Shown: positions 16,204-24,534, counted from the stretch's first letter. The stretch is DNA of 28,128 bases from UBA652 sp964598235 (GCA_964598235.1 CAZRAY010000023.1:1-28128), one strand, 5' to 3'. The notes: generated by a model from the letters alone, not told the origin. A program made the numbers and translations.

Positions 16204-17619
16204 ATGACACAAGATATATTATCGCATTCAAAATACCTGTTTTCTACCTTTGTTATGCTGCTATTGCTTATTTTCCCACTCATTAGTAATGCGGGCACCA
16301 TTACGCAATTTAGCGTACGCAATATCGATGCGCAAACTCAAATCACTTTTGATTTAAGCCACCCGGTTACCCCCCAAATATTTAGCTTAAATAATCCAAT
16401 ACGATTAGTCATTGACCTACCAAACACGAAACAATCTATTGCACTTAATGCCGCTGCTGATAAAAATAGTCCTCTTATAAAAATACGTCAAGCCGGCCGC
16501 CCTAATAAAGCATTGCGTGTCGTGTTTGACCTAGCTAACCAAGTCAAATACCACAGTAAAGCAACCTCTGAGAATAATCACCATCAAATTATATTAACCT
16601 TGAGCCCCCTTGTCGAAAAACCAATTACCAACGCACCTGACCCAATCAAAACTCCAACAAAACCAACGCCACCAGCAGCAACGCAACCCCCTACACCCAA
16701 AGAAGAAACCACGCCACCTGCTGCAGACAACACACCACCACCACAAGCTATCTCCACCCATAAGCCAACAGAACAACGCGATATTATTGTCGCTATTGAT
16801 GCTGGGCATGGTGGCAGAGACCATGGTGCAAAGGGCCGCAATGGTACAAAAGAAAAAGTGATTACCCTAGAGATTGCACGACGTCTTGCTAAACTAATTG
16901 ATGCAGAACAGGGGATGCGCGCCTATCTAACACGCGATAACGATACCTTTATCAGTTTGCGCAGTCGGATCAAGCGTGCCCGCAAACAAAAAGCAGACAT
17001 GTTTATTTCTATTCATGCGGATGCCTTCCAAGATCAACGTGCCCGTGGCTCATCGGTATTTGTACTTTCTGAGCGCGGGGCCAGTAGTGAAGCGGCTAAG
17101 CTCATTGCTGATAAAGAAAATGCAGCCGATTTGGTGGGCGGCGTTAGCCTTGATGATAAGGATGATTTGCTCGCCTCCGTACTTGTTGACCTGTCACAAA
17201 ATGCGAGCCTAGAAGCCAGTTATGAAGTTGCTAGCACCATTCTTTCCGGGCTAAAACGGATTGGTCGCGTACATAAGAAAAAAGTCGAATCAGCTGGGTT
17301 TGTGGTGTTGAAATCGCCCGACATTCCCTCTGTACTCGTCGAAACAGCTTTTATTACCAATCCTGATGAAGAACGAAAATTACGCAGCGCCTCTCATCAA
17401 AATAAATTAGCGCGCGCGATTCTCACGGGGATCCGCTCTTATTTTCGTAGTAATCCCTTACCTTTCTCTGCCCCCATCCCACAGCAATATGTTGTTAAAT
17501 CTGGTGATAGCCTCAGTCGAATTGCCCAGCGCTATAAAGTCAGCATGGCAGCACTGAAAAAAGCAAATAATTTACGCAGTAGTAAAATTTTAATCGGTCA
17601 AAAACTTCAAATTCCTTAA
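16204..17619 (+). CDS. N-acetylmuramoyl-L-alanine amidase with AMIN and LysM domains (AmiB/AmiC type)
   Basis: Periplasmic zinc amidase that splits septal peptidoglycan between muramic acid and the stem peptide for daughter-cell separation. From the chosen ATG (16204) the order is: signal peptide (1-30, ending LISNA), AMIN septum-targeting domain (about 32-135), a Pro/Thr-rich linker (about 140-190), Amidase_3 catalytic domain (about 194-415) and a C-terminal LysM (about 428-470, YVVKSGDSLSRIAQRYKVS). Predicted zinc and catalytic residues are H202, E217, H271 and E380. A start 14 codons upstream (16162) would overlap tsaE and lengthen the signal peptide; the shorter one is more natural, although neither has a strong ribosome binding site. 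The LysM and the place before mutL fit AmiB best. Confidence 0.93.
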   Translation: MTQDILSHSKYLFSTFVMLLLLIFPLISNAGTITQFSVRNIDAQTQITFDLSHPVTPQIFSLNNPIRLVIDLPNTKQSIALNAAADKNSPLIKIRQAGRPNKALRVVFDLANQVKYHSKATSENNHHQIILTLSPLVEKPITNAPDPIKTPTKPTPPAATQPPTPKEETTPPAADNTPPPQAISTHKPTEQRDIIVAIDAGHGGRDHGAKGRNGTKEKVITLEIARRLAKLIDAEQGMRAYLTRDNDTFISLRSRIKRARKQKADMFISIHADAFQDQRARGSSVFVLSERGASSEAAKLIADKENAADLVGGVSLDDKDDLLASVLVDLSQNASLEASYEVASTILSGLKRIGRVHKKKVESAGFVVLKSPDIPSVLVETAFITNPDEERKLRSASHQNKLARAILTGIRSYFRSNPLPFSAPIPQQYVVKSGDSLSRIAQRYKVSMAALKKANNLRSSKILIGQKLQIP

Positions 17620-17631
17620 ACAAAAATCCAT

Positions 17632-19287
17632 ATGGATCCTACTCCCCACCGTATTCACCAGCTCCCCAGCCAACTTGCCAATCAAATTGCAGCGGGTGAA
17701 GTTATTGAACGCCCAGCTTCAATTGTGAAAGAGCTTGTCGAAAATAGCATTGATGCAGGTGCAACACACATTAAAATTGATATTGAAGGCGCAGGCAGCC
17801 AACTTATTCGCATCACAGATAATGGTGTTGGGATTCACCCTGATGATCTGGCACTGGCGCTCTCACGCCATGCCACCAGCAAAATTCAAAGCAGCGATCA
17901 GCTAAATCACATCGCCAGCCTTGGCTTTCGCGGTGAAGCGCTACCAAGCATTAACTCTGTCTCACAAATGTTTATCCGCTCTCGTCAAAGGAATAACAAT
18001 CATGGTTGGCAAATTAATGGGGCAACACAGCAGACAGAACCGACCACACATCCCATTGGCACCACGATAGAAGTACGCGATTTATTTTTCAATCTCCCCG
18101 CCCGGCGTCGATTTCTCCGTAGCGATAAAACTGAACAAACCCATATTTTAGCCACCTTGCAACGTCTCGCCCTCAGCAGATTTGATATTGGCTTTCAATA
18201 TAATGTGTCTGCAACACAATCTACCCAGCTCCCCGCCCTTTCTGATCCAAAACAATATGCGCAACGCATTGCCAAAATATGTGGCAGCCGTTTTCTAAAC
18301 AACGCCTTTTATCTCGATCAGCAATTTGATGATATGCATTTAGTTGGCTGGTTAAGCCATCCTGATGCGCATCGCGCACAAACTGATATTCAATATTTCT
18401 TTATCAATGGCCGTATTATTCGCGATCGTATTATTAATCATGCCATCCGCCAAGCTTTTGCCGAGCATATCCCTGTGGGTCGGCATCCCGTTTATGTGCT
18501 CTATTTCACGTTGCCGCTCGATCGAGTTGATATCAATGTGCACCCGACCAAACATGAAGTGCGATTTCGTGATGCCCGCCGTATCCATGGCCTCATTACC
18601 CGTACATTACAAGAAGCACTTACCCTGCCTTCAGCATCTTCCCCCGAACCACATGCTCGGCAGAACACAACAGGCAATGTTGCCGAACAGTCACAAAACT
18701 ACCACGCCTTGGCCACCACACCGAATCCAACATCTCATCCTACCGACACTGTTTTTGGCCAATTTATTACACTACTTCACCAGCGCTACGCGATTACCCA
18801 AGCAAACAATACACTCTGGCTAATTGACGTACAACAAGCTGACCTTGCATTCAGACAACAGCAATTAGCGACCGCTCTGGCGCAGGGCAACTTGCGTAGC
18901 CGGCCGATTCTCGTTCCCATCACGCTCAAGGCAACACCTACGCAAATACAATGTGTTACACAGCACATTAAGCTACTTGACACGCTTGGTATCACATTAC
19001 AAAAAGACACCTCAAATAACCTCATATTACAAAGCATCCCCAGCCTATTGCAGCAGGCAGACCTCGCTATTTTAATGCAAGACCTATTTGTCGCGCTTGA
19101 ACAGAATCGTTCGCAAATAGAGGCGCTGCACCTCGTATTGCGATCCCACTTAACAAAACGAGTATTCAGCCAGCAAGCGCAGGCACAGCAAGTATTACAA
19201 CAATTTGAGACACGCCCAAAAGCAGCAACGTGGTATCGCCAACTTGAACCCAGCCAGTTAGATCGCTTATTGTTAGACAAAATATAA
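17632..19287 (+). CDS. mutL: DNA mismatch repair protein MutL
   Basis: GHKL ATPase that links MutS mismatch recognition to downstream nicking and excision. The 551-residue protein has motif I KELVENSIDAGA (catalytic E34, Mg-binding N38), motif II ITDNGVGI (61-68) and motif III SLGFRGEALPSI (96-107). DINVHPTKHEVRF follows in the transducer domain. The C-terminal half is less conserved. Where endonuclease-type MutL proteins have DQHAAHERxxYE, this one reads LWLIDVQQADLAF (around residue 393), so it lacks the nicking site and should need MutH or another nuclease, as in E. coli. It begins 12 bases after the amidase stop. miaA and hfq, the usual next genes, are absent. Confidence 0.95.
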   Translation: MDPTPHRIHQLPSQLANQIAAGEVIERPASIVKELVENSIDAGATHIKIDIEGAGSQLIRITDNGVGIHPDDLALALSRHATSKIQSSDQLNHIASLGFRGEALPSINSVSQMFIRSRQRNNNHGWQINGATQQTEPTTHPIGTTIEVRDLFFNLPARRRFLRSDKTEQTHILATLQRLALSRFDIGFQYNVSATQSTQLPALSDPKQYAQRIAKICGSRFLNNAFYLDQQFDDMHLVGWLSHPDAHRAQTDIQYFFINGRIIRDRIINHAIRQAFAEHIPVGRHPVYVLYFTLPLDRVDINVHPTKHEVRFRDARRIHGLITRTLQEALTLPSASSPEPHARQNTTGNVAEQSQNYHALATTPNPTSHPTDTVFGQFITLLHQRYAITQANNTLWLIDVQQADLAFRQQQLATALAQGNLRSRPILVPITLKATPTQIQCVTQHIKLLDTLGITLQKDTSNNLILQSIPSLLQQADLAILMQDLFVALEQNRSQIEALHLVLRSHLTKRVFSQQAQAQQVLQQFETRPKAATWYRQLEPSQLDRLLLDKI

Positions 19288-19303
19288 TTGATATAGGCAA
19301 GCG

Positions 19304-20107
19304 ATGCGAACACTTCTCCCCCTTGTACTCACGCTCCTGCTCTTTGCAGGCATCGGCTATTTACTGTTGTCCGATAATCAACCTCAGCCCACAACAGAGG
19401 TTAACGAACCACCATTAGAAGTCATCGATGAGGTTCCGCCACTTATTACAATAGAAGAATCTACAACAACACTTGATGGCGACAAACGCATTCAACAAGA
19501 TGCCAATCTTTTTGTTAATACCTTAAGCGCCCCCAAAGATGTGCCTATTATCATCTCAGACTCTCAAGGTGAGTTTGTCCGTCATGATAGTGACATTATC
19601 CTCATTCGCGATAATAGCGGTACAACAACCCGCTTTAACCACGATATGATAGATCATGATCCGGCCATCTTACGTATTCAAAATATCATTCAAGACGGCT
19701 CCCTAAAAGCAAATGAATTATTTTATATTCACCATGTTACCGAGCAAGATAGTCAAGGGCTCTGGGGTATTATCCAACAAGGATTAGTTGAGAAATTTCG
19801 CGCAGGATTATCGCTTGACGGCATTAGCCTCAATCGGGACACACTTCAAGTTGTTATCCCGCCCGATGCGGATGAACGCCTCACTAATGGCCTCAGCTCT
19901 TTCCTAGGAAAGCTCCTGTCACAAAAAGTACGATCAAGCTATATCTATAATCTGGATACAAAGTCTATCGGGCGAAATCCCAACTTAATCCAACCTGGCC
20001 AGCAACTCGTGCTCATTAAATTTTCCCCAGAAGAGCTTAAATCTGTTTATCAATTCTTTGCTCAGCAACGCCAGCAAGTCATTCAAACGTACGGCATCCC
20101 CGATTGA
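19304..20107 (+). CDS. Membrane-anchored periplasmic protein of unknown function with LysM-like halves
   Basis: A 267-residue protein with an N-terminal hydrophobic segment (about 3-22) that is either a signal peptide or a membrane anchor, then an acidic, Pro/Glu-rich linker (about 25-60) and a soluble domain. I do not recognise the family. Residues 140-160 (FYIHHVTEQDSQGLWGIIQQ) resemble the first half of a LysM fold and residues 214-238 (IGRNPNLIQPGQQLVLI) its second half, with about 53 residues inserted between. If right, it would bind peptidoglycan, which suits its place after the amidase and mutL genes. An AGG ribosome binding site lies 6 bases before the ATG, 16 bases after the mutL stop. 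Confidence 0.75.
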   Translation: MRTLLPLVLTLLLFAGIGYLLLSDNQPQPTTEVNEPPLEVIDEVPPLITIEESTTTLDGDKRIQQDANLFVNTLSAPKDVPIIISDSQGEFVRHDSDIILIRDNSGTTTRFNHDMIDHDPAILRIQNIIQDGSLKANELFYIHHVTEQDSQGLWGIIQQGLVEKFRAGLSLDGISLNRDTLQVVIPPDADERLTNGLSSFLGKLLSQKVRSSYIYNLDTKSIGRNPNLIQPGQQLVLIKFSPEELKSVYQFFAQQRQQVIQTYGIPD

Positions 20108-20108
20108 T

Positions 20109-20180
20109 ATGGCTGAATTTGCCATGTTTCTTATTGTCGCAGTCATTATTTTAGCTGCATTTCTGATGCCGCTGGACTGA
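20109..20180 (+). CDS. Possible 23-residue membrane peptide
   Basis: One base after the stop of the preceding gene an ATG opens a 23-codon frame encoding MAEFAMFLIVAVIILAAFLM followed by PLD. The composition is that of a single transmembrane helix with an acidic residue near each end. Such small membrane proteins are common and usually missed. There is no separate ribosome binding site, so it would rely on coupling to the upstream gene through the TGA-T-ATG junction. It could equally be a chance frame; only conservation in relatives would settle it. Confidence 0.35.
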   Translation: MAEFAMFLIVAVIILAAFLMPLD

Positions 20181-20252
20181 TTCAGTATAATCATGAAGCC
20201 AACCCCAGTGAAAAATTAAACGAGTGGAATAGAGATCAAAACCAATCTATGC

Positions 20253-20281
20253 TTGACTAGCGACGCACGATCAGGTTTAAT
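20253..20281 (+). promoter_or_regulatory. Sigma-70 promoter of the tRNA-Phe gene
   Basis: TTGACT (20253-20258), a 17-base spacer and TTTAAT (20276-20281) lie about 30 bases before the mature tRNA. The bases just after the -10 box (GCCCGCC) are GC-rich, the discriminator type associated with stringent (ppGpp) control of stable RNA genes. A 6-bp hairpin ACCTAT/ATAGGT (20291-20296, 20302-20307) follows in the leader. Confidence 0.75.
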
Positions 20282-20311
20282 GCCCGCCTGACCTATGCAA
20301 TATAGGTTCGT

Positions 20312-20387
20312 GGCTCGATAGCTCAGTCGGTAGAGCAAGGGATTGAAAATCCCTGTGTCCCTGGTTCGATTCCAGGTCGAGCCACCA
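20312..20387 (+). tRNA. tRNA-Phe (anticodon GAA)
   Basis: A 76-base cloverleaf. Acceptor stem GGCTCGA pairs with TCGAGCC; the D-arm is GCTCAGTCGGTAGAGC. The anticodon stem AGGGA/TCCCT encloses the loop TTGAAAA with anticodon GAA at 20345-20347, and the T-arm contains GGTTCGATTCC. The 3' CCA is encoded. The sequence closely follows other gammaproteobacterial tRNA-Phe genes. Confidence 0.98.
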
Positions 20388-20582
20388 TTTTTACATTATA
20401 TATTCCTATCACCACTGTTGCATAAATGACACATAACAACAGAGATCACACGGAATACCCACCCAAACCACCCCAAATTGTTGCTTTTTTTCTACAATCC
20501 CGCAGAATAGACAGCGTTCGGATGCAAATCCGCGCATGAGAGATAATTAATTAATTAGACTTAATATAAGGGTGAATCAGAA

Positions 20583-21692
20583 ATGAGCACATTAAAAAAA
20601 TTAACACTATCTGCATTAGTTGGTGCTGCAGCGCTAACTGCAGGCACTGCTAACGCAGCGATCACAATGGAAGGCGCTAACGGCTGGGAATTCAGCGTTG
20701 GTGGCTTAATCAATCAATTCTTCGTTTATACAGATGACAGCAATGCAGCGAATGACAGCACAGAAATTCGTGATGGTCTATTACCAGCATTCTTGAACTT
20801 CGATATGAAAGCGCCAACAATGAATGGCCTTGATATCGCAGCTCACATCTCTATCAGCCCATCTACAAACACATTGAGCCAACAAGCTGCATCAATCGAG
20901 CAACGTGAAGTTTATTTCACTGTTGACGGTAGCTTCGGTCAAATCTTAATGGGTAAAGCATTGGGCCTTTATGGTTCTCACAACATCCTAACTGACCAAA
21001 CTCTATTTGGTGTGGGTTGGGGTACAGCTTCTATCTTAACTAATGGTACAACAACATTAGGTGGTATCGGTTTTGGTTATGACTACGCTGATTGGCGTTC
21101 ACAAATCAAATGGACTTCAAAAGACATGAACGGCTTTAAAGTCGCTTTTGCTGCTGTTGATCCTGCAGGTCCTGCTCTTGACTTACCATCAGGTCCTACT
21201 GGTCCTTTAACTATTCTTTCTGGCTTACCAGCAGAAGATACAGACTTACGTTATGAATTTGACTTAAGCTATGCAAATGGTAACTACACTGCATGGTTAA
21301 GCGGCATGTATCAAGGTCAAGATGCTCTTGCTGATGATGCACAAGCTTGGACTGTTGGTGGTACTGCAAACCTAGGTAACTTCCGCTTAATGGCACAATA
21401 TTCTGACTCTGAAAGTGCATATGATGCAGTTCGTGAAGCAGAATGGGATCAATTTATTGTTCAAGTTGGTTATGTATTCGGTGGTTCAACACTTTTATCA
21501 GCTCAATATATCGAACTTGAAGATAAAAATGCTGCAACATCTGATGACACAGCAGACCGTTACACAGTTGGTATTTACCATGACGTAAACGCTAACCTAA
21601 AATTGGTTGCTGAATACTCAAGCATGGAACATGATGATAGCTCTCGTCTTGAGCAAGACGTGTTCTCTCTTGGTGCGTTTGTATTCTTCTAA
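20583..21692 (+). CDS. Major outer-membrane porin
   Basis: A 369-residue Gram-negative porin, predicted as a 16-stranded trimeric beta-barrel for passive diffusion of small solutes. The signal peptide is residues 1-25 (MSTLKKLTLSALVGAAALTA, cleavage after TANA). The mature part shows alternating polar/aromatic strands, short turns and the C-terminal phenylalanine (GAFVFF) used by the BAM insertion machinery. Codon use is strongly biased (TTA, AAA, GAA, GCA, GGT), as in the hps and tal genes of this window, which suggests very high expression. The 195-base leader contains a small hairpin (CGGAT/ATCCG at 20519-20532), and two hairpins, the second a clear terminator, follow the stop. Confidence 0.9.
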   Translation: MSTLKKLTLSALVGAAALTAGTANAAITMEGANGWEFSVGGLINQFFVYTDDSNAANDSTEIRDGLLPAFLNFDMKAPTMNGLDIAAHISISPSTNTLSQQAASIEQREVYFTVDGSFGQILMGKALGLYGSHNILTDQTLFGVGWGTASILTNGTTTLGGIGFGYDYADWRSQIKWTSKDMNGFKVAFAAVDPAGPALDLPSGPTGPLTILSGLPAEDTDLRYEFDLSYANGNYTAWLSGMYQGQDALADDAQAWTVGGTANLGNFRLMAQYSDSESAYDAVREAEWDQFIVQVGYVFGGSTLLSAQYIELEDKNAATSDDTADRYTVGIYHDVNANLKLVAEYSSMEHDDSSRLEQDVFSLGAFVFF

Positions 21693-21709
21693 ACCACTCT
21701 TGAGTTGAT

Positions 21710-21731
21710 AACTTAAAATTTATTTTAAGTT
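21710..21731. repeat. Inverted repeat after the porin gene
   Basis: Perfect 9-base arms AACTTAAAA and TTTTAAGTT with a 4-base loop, just before the porin terminator. It is AT-only apart from one C-G pair, so it would be a weak hairpin; it may protect the 3' end of the porin mRNA. Confidence 0.5.
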
Positions 21732-21743
21732 AATAGTCAAATT

Positions 21744-21780
21744 AAAAAGCCTCGCCCTTTATTGGCCGAGGCTTTTTTTT
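21744..21780 (+). terminator. Rho-independent terminator of the porin gene
   Basis: AAAAAGCCTCG pairs with CGAGGCTTTTT around a 12-base loop and is followed by a run of eight T. This is a textbook intrinsic terminator about 50 bases after the porin stop. The A-rich 5' flank means it might also work in the other direction. Confidence 0.9.
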
Positions 21781-21971
21781 GCCTGTTATACATTTCTCAA
21801 CGGTAATACATTCATACAAAAAATGTAACAACCATCAATTCATACCTCTAAAAATCAGACAACATTTAGCGCCTCTGGCTAGGCTAAGTTGGAAGGTAAC
21901 AATCAAATTAAGCTTAATTTCTCAATGTCTCTGTGGTAAATTATCTCCACAATCCCTTGTCGAGATAAAGC

Positions 21972-22595
21972 ATGCAAACCACAGACTTACCTAATATTAT
22001 TGCCGCCACTTCTCATATCATCAATCAGAATGAAGGTGAAGTGGCCGCCTTAGATCAAGCCATTGGTGATGGTGATCATGTAGTGAACTTACAACGTGGC
22101 TTAGCCGCGCTCACCGCTCAAAGCGTAGCGATCTCCGAATTAAATTGGAAACAAGCATTGCAAAAAATAGGCATGACATTGATGTCCACAATGGGCGGCG
22201 CATCAGGCTCTTTATACGGCACTTTATTTATCAGTATGGCAAAGGCTATGCCAGACGATAGCAAAGAATTGAGCTTAGTAACACTAGCAGCGGCATTTAG
22301 CCAAGGCATAGAAGCGATGAAAAAACGGGGAAAATCTAATATTGGCGAGAAAACGATGCTTGATACACTTATTCCTGTCGCCAACACATTGAATCAAACA
22401 CCACCCTCCTTACCGCTCTCGGAAACACTTGAGAAAGTAATGGTCGCCGCTATAGCCGGTATGGAATCAACCCAAGAAATGCTTGCCACCAAGGGCCGCG
22501 CGTCTTTCTTAGGCGAACGCAGTCGCGGTCATATTGATGCTGGCGCACGGAGTAGTCAACTGATGATCTGTGCCATTGTAGAACACTTATCTTAA
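21972..22595 (+). CDS. dhaL: Dihydroxyacetone kinase, ATP-binding subunit DhaL
   Basis: Nucleotide-binding half of dihydroxyacetone kinase, which with DhaK phosphorylates dihydroxyacetone to DHAP in the cytoplasm. The 207-residue protein has the Mg-binding aspartates D28, D33 and D35 in DQAIGDGDH, the GASGSLYGTLF nucleotide-loop segment and the C-terminal GRASFLGERSRGHIDAGARS. The usual GDHG reads GDHV here. It lies on the plus strand and ends 7 bases from the end of dhaK on the opposite strand, instead of sharing an operon. No DhaM phosphotransfer gene is present, so whether ATP or a PTS phosphate drives it cannot be decided from this window. The ribosome binding site is weak (GAGATAAAGC before ATG). 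Confidence 0.92.
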   Translation: MQTTDLPNIIAATSHIINQNEGEVAALDQAIGDGDHVVNLQRGLAALTAQSVAISELNWKQALQKIGMTLMSTMGGASGSLYGTLFISMAKAMPDDSKELSLVTLAAAFSQGIEAMKKRGKSNIGEKTMLDTLIPVANTLNQTPPSLPLSETLEKVMVAAIAGMESTQEMLATKGRASFLGERSRGHIDAGARSSQLMICAIVEHLS

Positions 22596-22602
22596 CAATA
22601 AT

Positions 22603-23586
22603 TTACCATCTCAAGTTGGCCGTATGCACGGGTGCATCCCAGTACTTTATCATCTCATCATCTAACAATGTTAGCGTAATAGAACAGCCCGCCATATCTA
22701 ATGAGGTTGTGTAATTCCCCACTAATGAACGCACGATTTTTACACCTTTTTCAGCCCAGTAGGTTTCCGCCAATTCATAAATAAGATAAAGTTCAACTGA
22801 AGGTGTCGCACCCAATCCGTTAATGTGCAATAACGCTGCTTGACCAGCCTTAGGCTGTAATTCATCGTGAATGCCCGTTGCCAGATAATCCACTATCTCG
22901 CTCGCTGAGGTTAGTGACATTGTTTCTCGCCCGCGCTCACCATGGATCCCAACGCCCATTTCCATTTCATTATCAGCCAATTTAAAAGTAGGCTCACCAA
23001 TGGCAGGCACCGTGCCACTACTTAATGCCACCCCTATTGATGCAGTAGCATCACACACGCGCTCTCCTAGTGCTTTGCATTCTGCCAAATCGACACCTGC
23101 CTCTGCAGCCGCCCCCACTATTTTTTCTACGATTAACGTACCCGCCACACCACGACGGCCTGTGCTGTGATCTTTTGGCAAGGCAATATCATCACTAACC
23201 AAAACTGTTTCAAATGGGTAATCTAACATTTCTGATGCAATCTCAAAATTCATCACATCACCCGCATAATTTTTTACGATGAACAATACGCCAGCTCCCC
23301 GCTCAACGGCTTGTGCCGCCATCAGCATTTGATCTGGTGTAGGGGACGTAAAAATTTGTCCTGGACAAGCCGCATCCAACATGCCCGTACCTACTAATCC
23401 TGCATGCAAAGGCTCATGCCCTGTGCCACCACCTGAAATAAGTGCGACCTTACCTGCCTGCGCACTCACTTTCCGATGCACAAAAGTCGGCAATGTTTCT
23501 AGCACCACCACATCACTATGTGCTTTCGCAAAGCCTTGTAAGCTCTCATCCAATAAGCTTTCTACCTCATTAATAAATTTCTTCAT
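22603..23586 (-). CDS. dhaK: Dihydroxyacetone kinase, substrate-binding subunit DhaK
   Basis: Binds dihydroxyacetone covalently through a histidine and presents it to DhaL for phosphorylation. The 327-residue protein shows GGGTGHEPLHAG (52-63), the substrate-site segment VKNYAGDVMNFE (104-115), GRRGVAGT and the hemiaminal histidine H215 in GVGIHGERG. It is somewhat shorter than the E. coli subunit. It has AAGGA 7 bases before the ATG and overlaps the end of the upstream HAD phosphatase gene by four bases (ATGA), so both are made from one message. In a methylotroph it may recover dihydroxyacetone into the triose pool of the RuMP cycle; that role is inference. Confidence 0.94.
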   Translation of the reverse strand: MKKFINEVESLLDESLQGFAKAHSDVVVLETLPTFVHRKVSAQAGKVALISGGGTGHEPLHAGLVGTGMLDAACPGQIFTSPTPDQMLMAAQAVERGAGVLFIVKNYAGDVMNFEIASEMLDYPFETVLVSDDIALPKDHSTGRRGVAGTLIVEKIVGAAAEAGVDLAECKALGERVCDATASIGVALSSGTVPAIGEPTFKLADNEMEMGVGIHGERGRETMSLTSASEIVDYLATGIHDELQPKAGQAALLHINGLGATPSVELYLIYELAETYWAEKGVKIVRSLVGNYTTSLDMAGCSITLTLLDDEMIKYWDAPVHTANLRW

Positions 23587-24413
23587 GCTTGATTCCTTAA
23601 TATCTTAGTAATATCGAGAATACTATCCAATATCCAAGTGGGTTTATAATCAATTTGTTCTATATCTTCACGCGTTGATGAACCTGATAACACCATGAGG
23701 CTTCGCATACCCGCGTTCACAGCCCCCAAAATATCGGTATCAAGCCGATCCCCAATCGCAACTGTTTCTTCCGCCGTCACCCCTAACAATGCCAGTGCCT
23801 GTTGATAAATAATCGGCGCGGGTTTACCAATCGTAATTGCCTTTGTATTCGACACTTTCTCCAGCCCAGCCAATGTGGCGCCATTACCCCACATTAATCC
23901 TAATTCTGTCGGCAAGGTTGGATCACCATTTGAACCAATCAATGTCGCGCCCATCTGTAAGTGCACAGAGGCGGTTGCTAATTTATCCCATGTTAGCTGC
24001 CTATCTAAACCACTCACCACCAAATCGGCGCCTGCATCCGGCTTCTCTTTCGTTTTCACTTCATATAAATCTGTAAGTACAAATCCTTGTGCTGCTAAAG
24101 GTTCTGTCAATCCTGCTTCACCAATCACAAAAACCCGTGTCGTAGGTGGCTCATAACGTGCAGCCAAATAACTGGCCGTTGCCATGCTCGATGTTAGAAT
24201 TTCTTTTTCCGAAACAATGACCCCCATACTGGCAAACTTCTTAACATAAGCTTGCTGTGTCAGGCTCGCATTATTAGTTGCCAAAATAAACGGCATCTTC
24301 TCCGAGCGAATCGTATCAAAGAAATCTTGCAGTCCTGGCATAGGTCTATCGCCATGCCATAGCACCCCATCCATATCAATAATTAATGCGCGCGTATTTT
24401 CCAACGGTCTCAT
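23583..24413 (-). CDS. HAD-family phosphatase, NagD/phosphoglycolate-phosphatase type
   Basis: A 276-residue haloacid-dehalogenase phosphatase with a C2-type cap. Motif I is IIDMDGVLWHG (nucleophile D13, acid/base D15), motif II ATNNAS (45-50), the conserved lysine lies in TIGKPAP (K197), and motif III is GDRLDTDI (221-228). Relatives dephosphorylate small phosphoesters such as p-nitrophenyl phosphate, phosphoglycolate, glycerol phosphate or nucleotides; the real substrate cannot be read from sequence. I start at the ATG giving MRPLENTRAL, preceded by AGGTGA, rather than 25 codons upstream, where the extension looks unlike the family. The ATGA overlap with dhaK suggests a linked task, such as handling DHAP, phosphoglycolate or another sugar phosphate. 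It is divergent from hps1. Confidence 0.85.
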   Translation of the reverse strand: MRPLENTRALIIDMDGVLWHGDRPMPGLQDFFDTIRSEKMPFILATNNASLTQQAYVKKFASMGVIVSEKEILTSSMATASYLAARYEPPTTRVFVIGEAGLTEPLAAQGFVLTDLYEVKTKEKPDAGADLVVSGLDRQLTWDKLATASVHLQMGATLIGSNGDPTLPTELGLMWGNGATLAGLEKVSNTKAITIGKPAPIIYQQALALLGVTAEETVAIGDRLDTDILGAVNAGMRSLMVLSGSSTREDIEQIDYKPTWILDSILDITKILRNQA

Positions 24414-24534
24414 TTTGTATCCCATCACCTTTAAACATTGTTCACAGCCTGACACACTCCGCCATAGACTGTCCAGCCAACATATCATCCTCTACACCCT
24501 ATTAACCACGTCGACCCCATAAACCGCAGGCAGA

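Noticed and set aside
19304..20107. miaA or hfq as the gene after mutL.
   Set aside because: The protein has an N-terminal membrane segment and no P-loop or Sm-like motif; it is unrelated to either.
21779..21994. A 71-codon plus-strand frame before dhaL.
   Set aside because: It begins in the T run of the porin terminator and overlaps the dhaL start in another frame, with no ribosome binding site.
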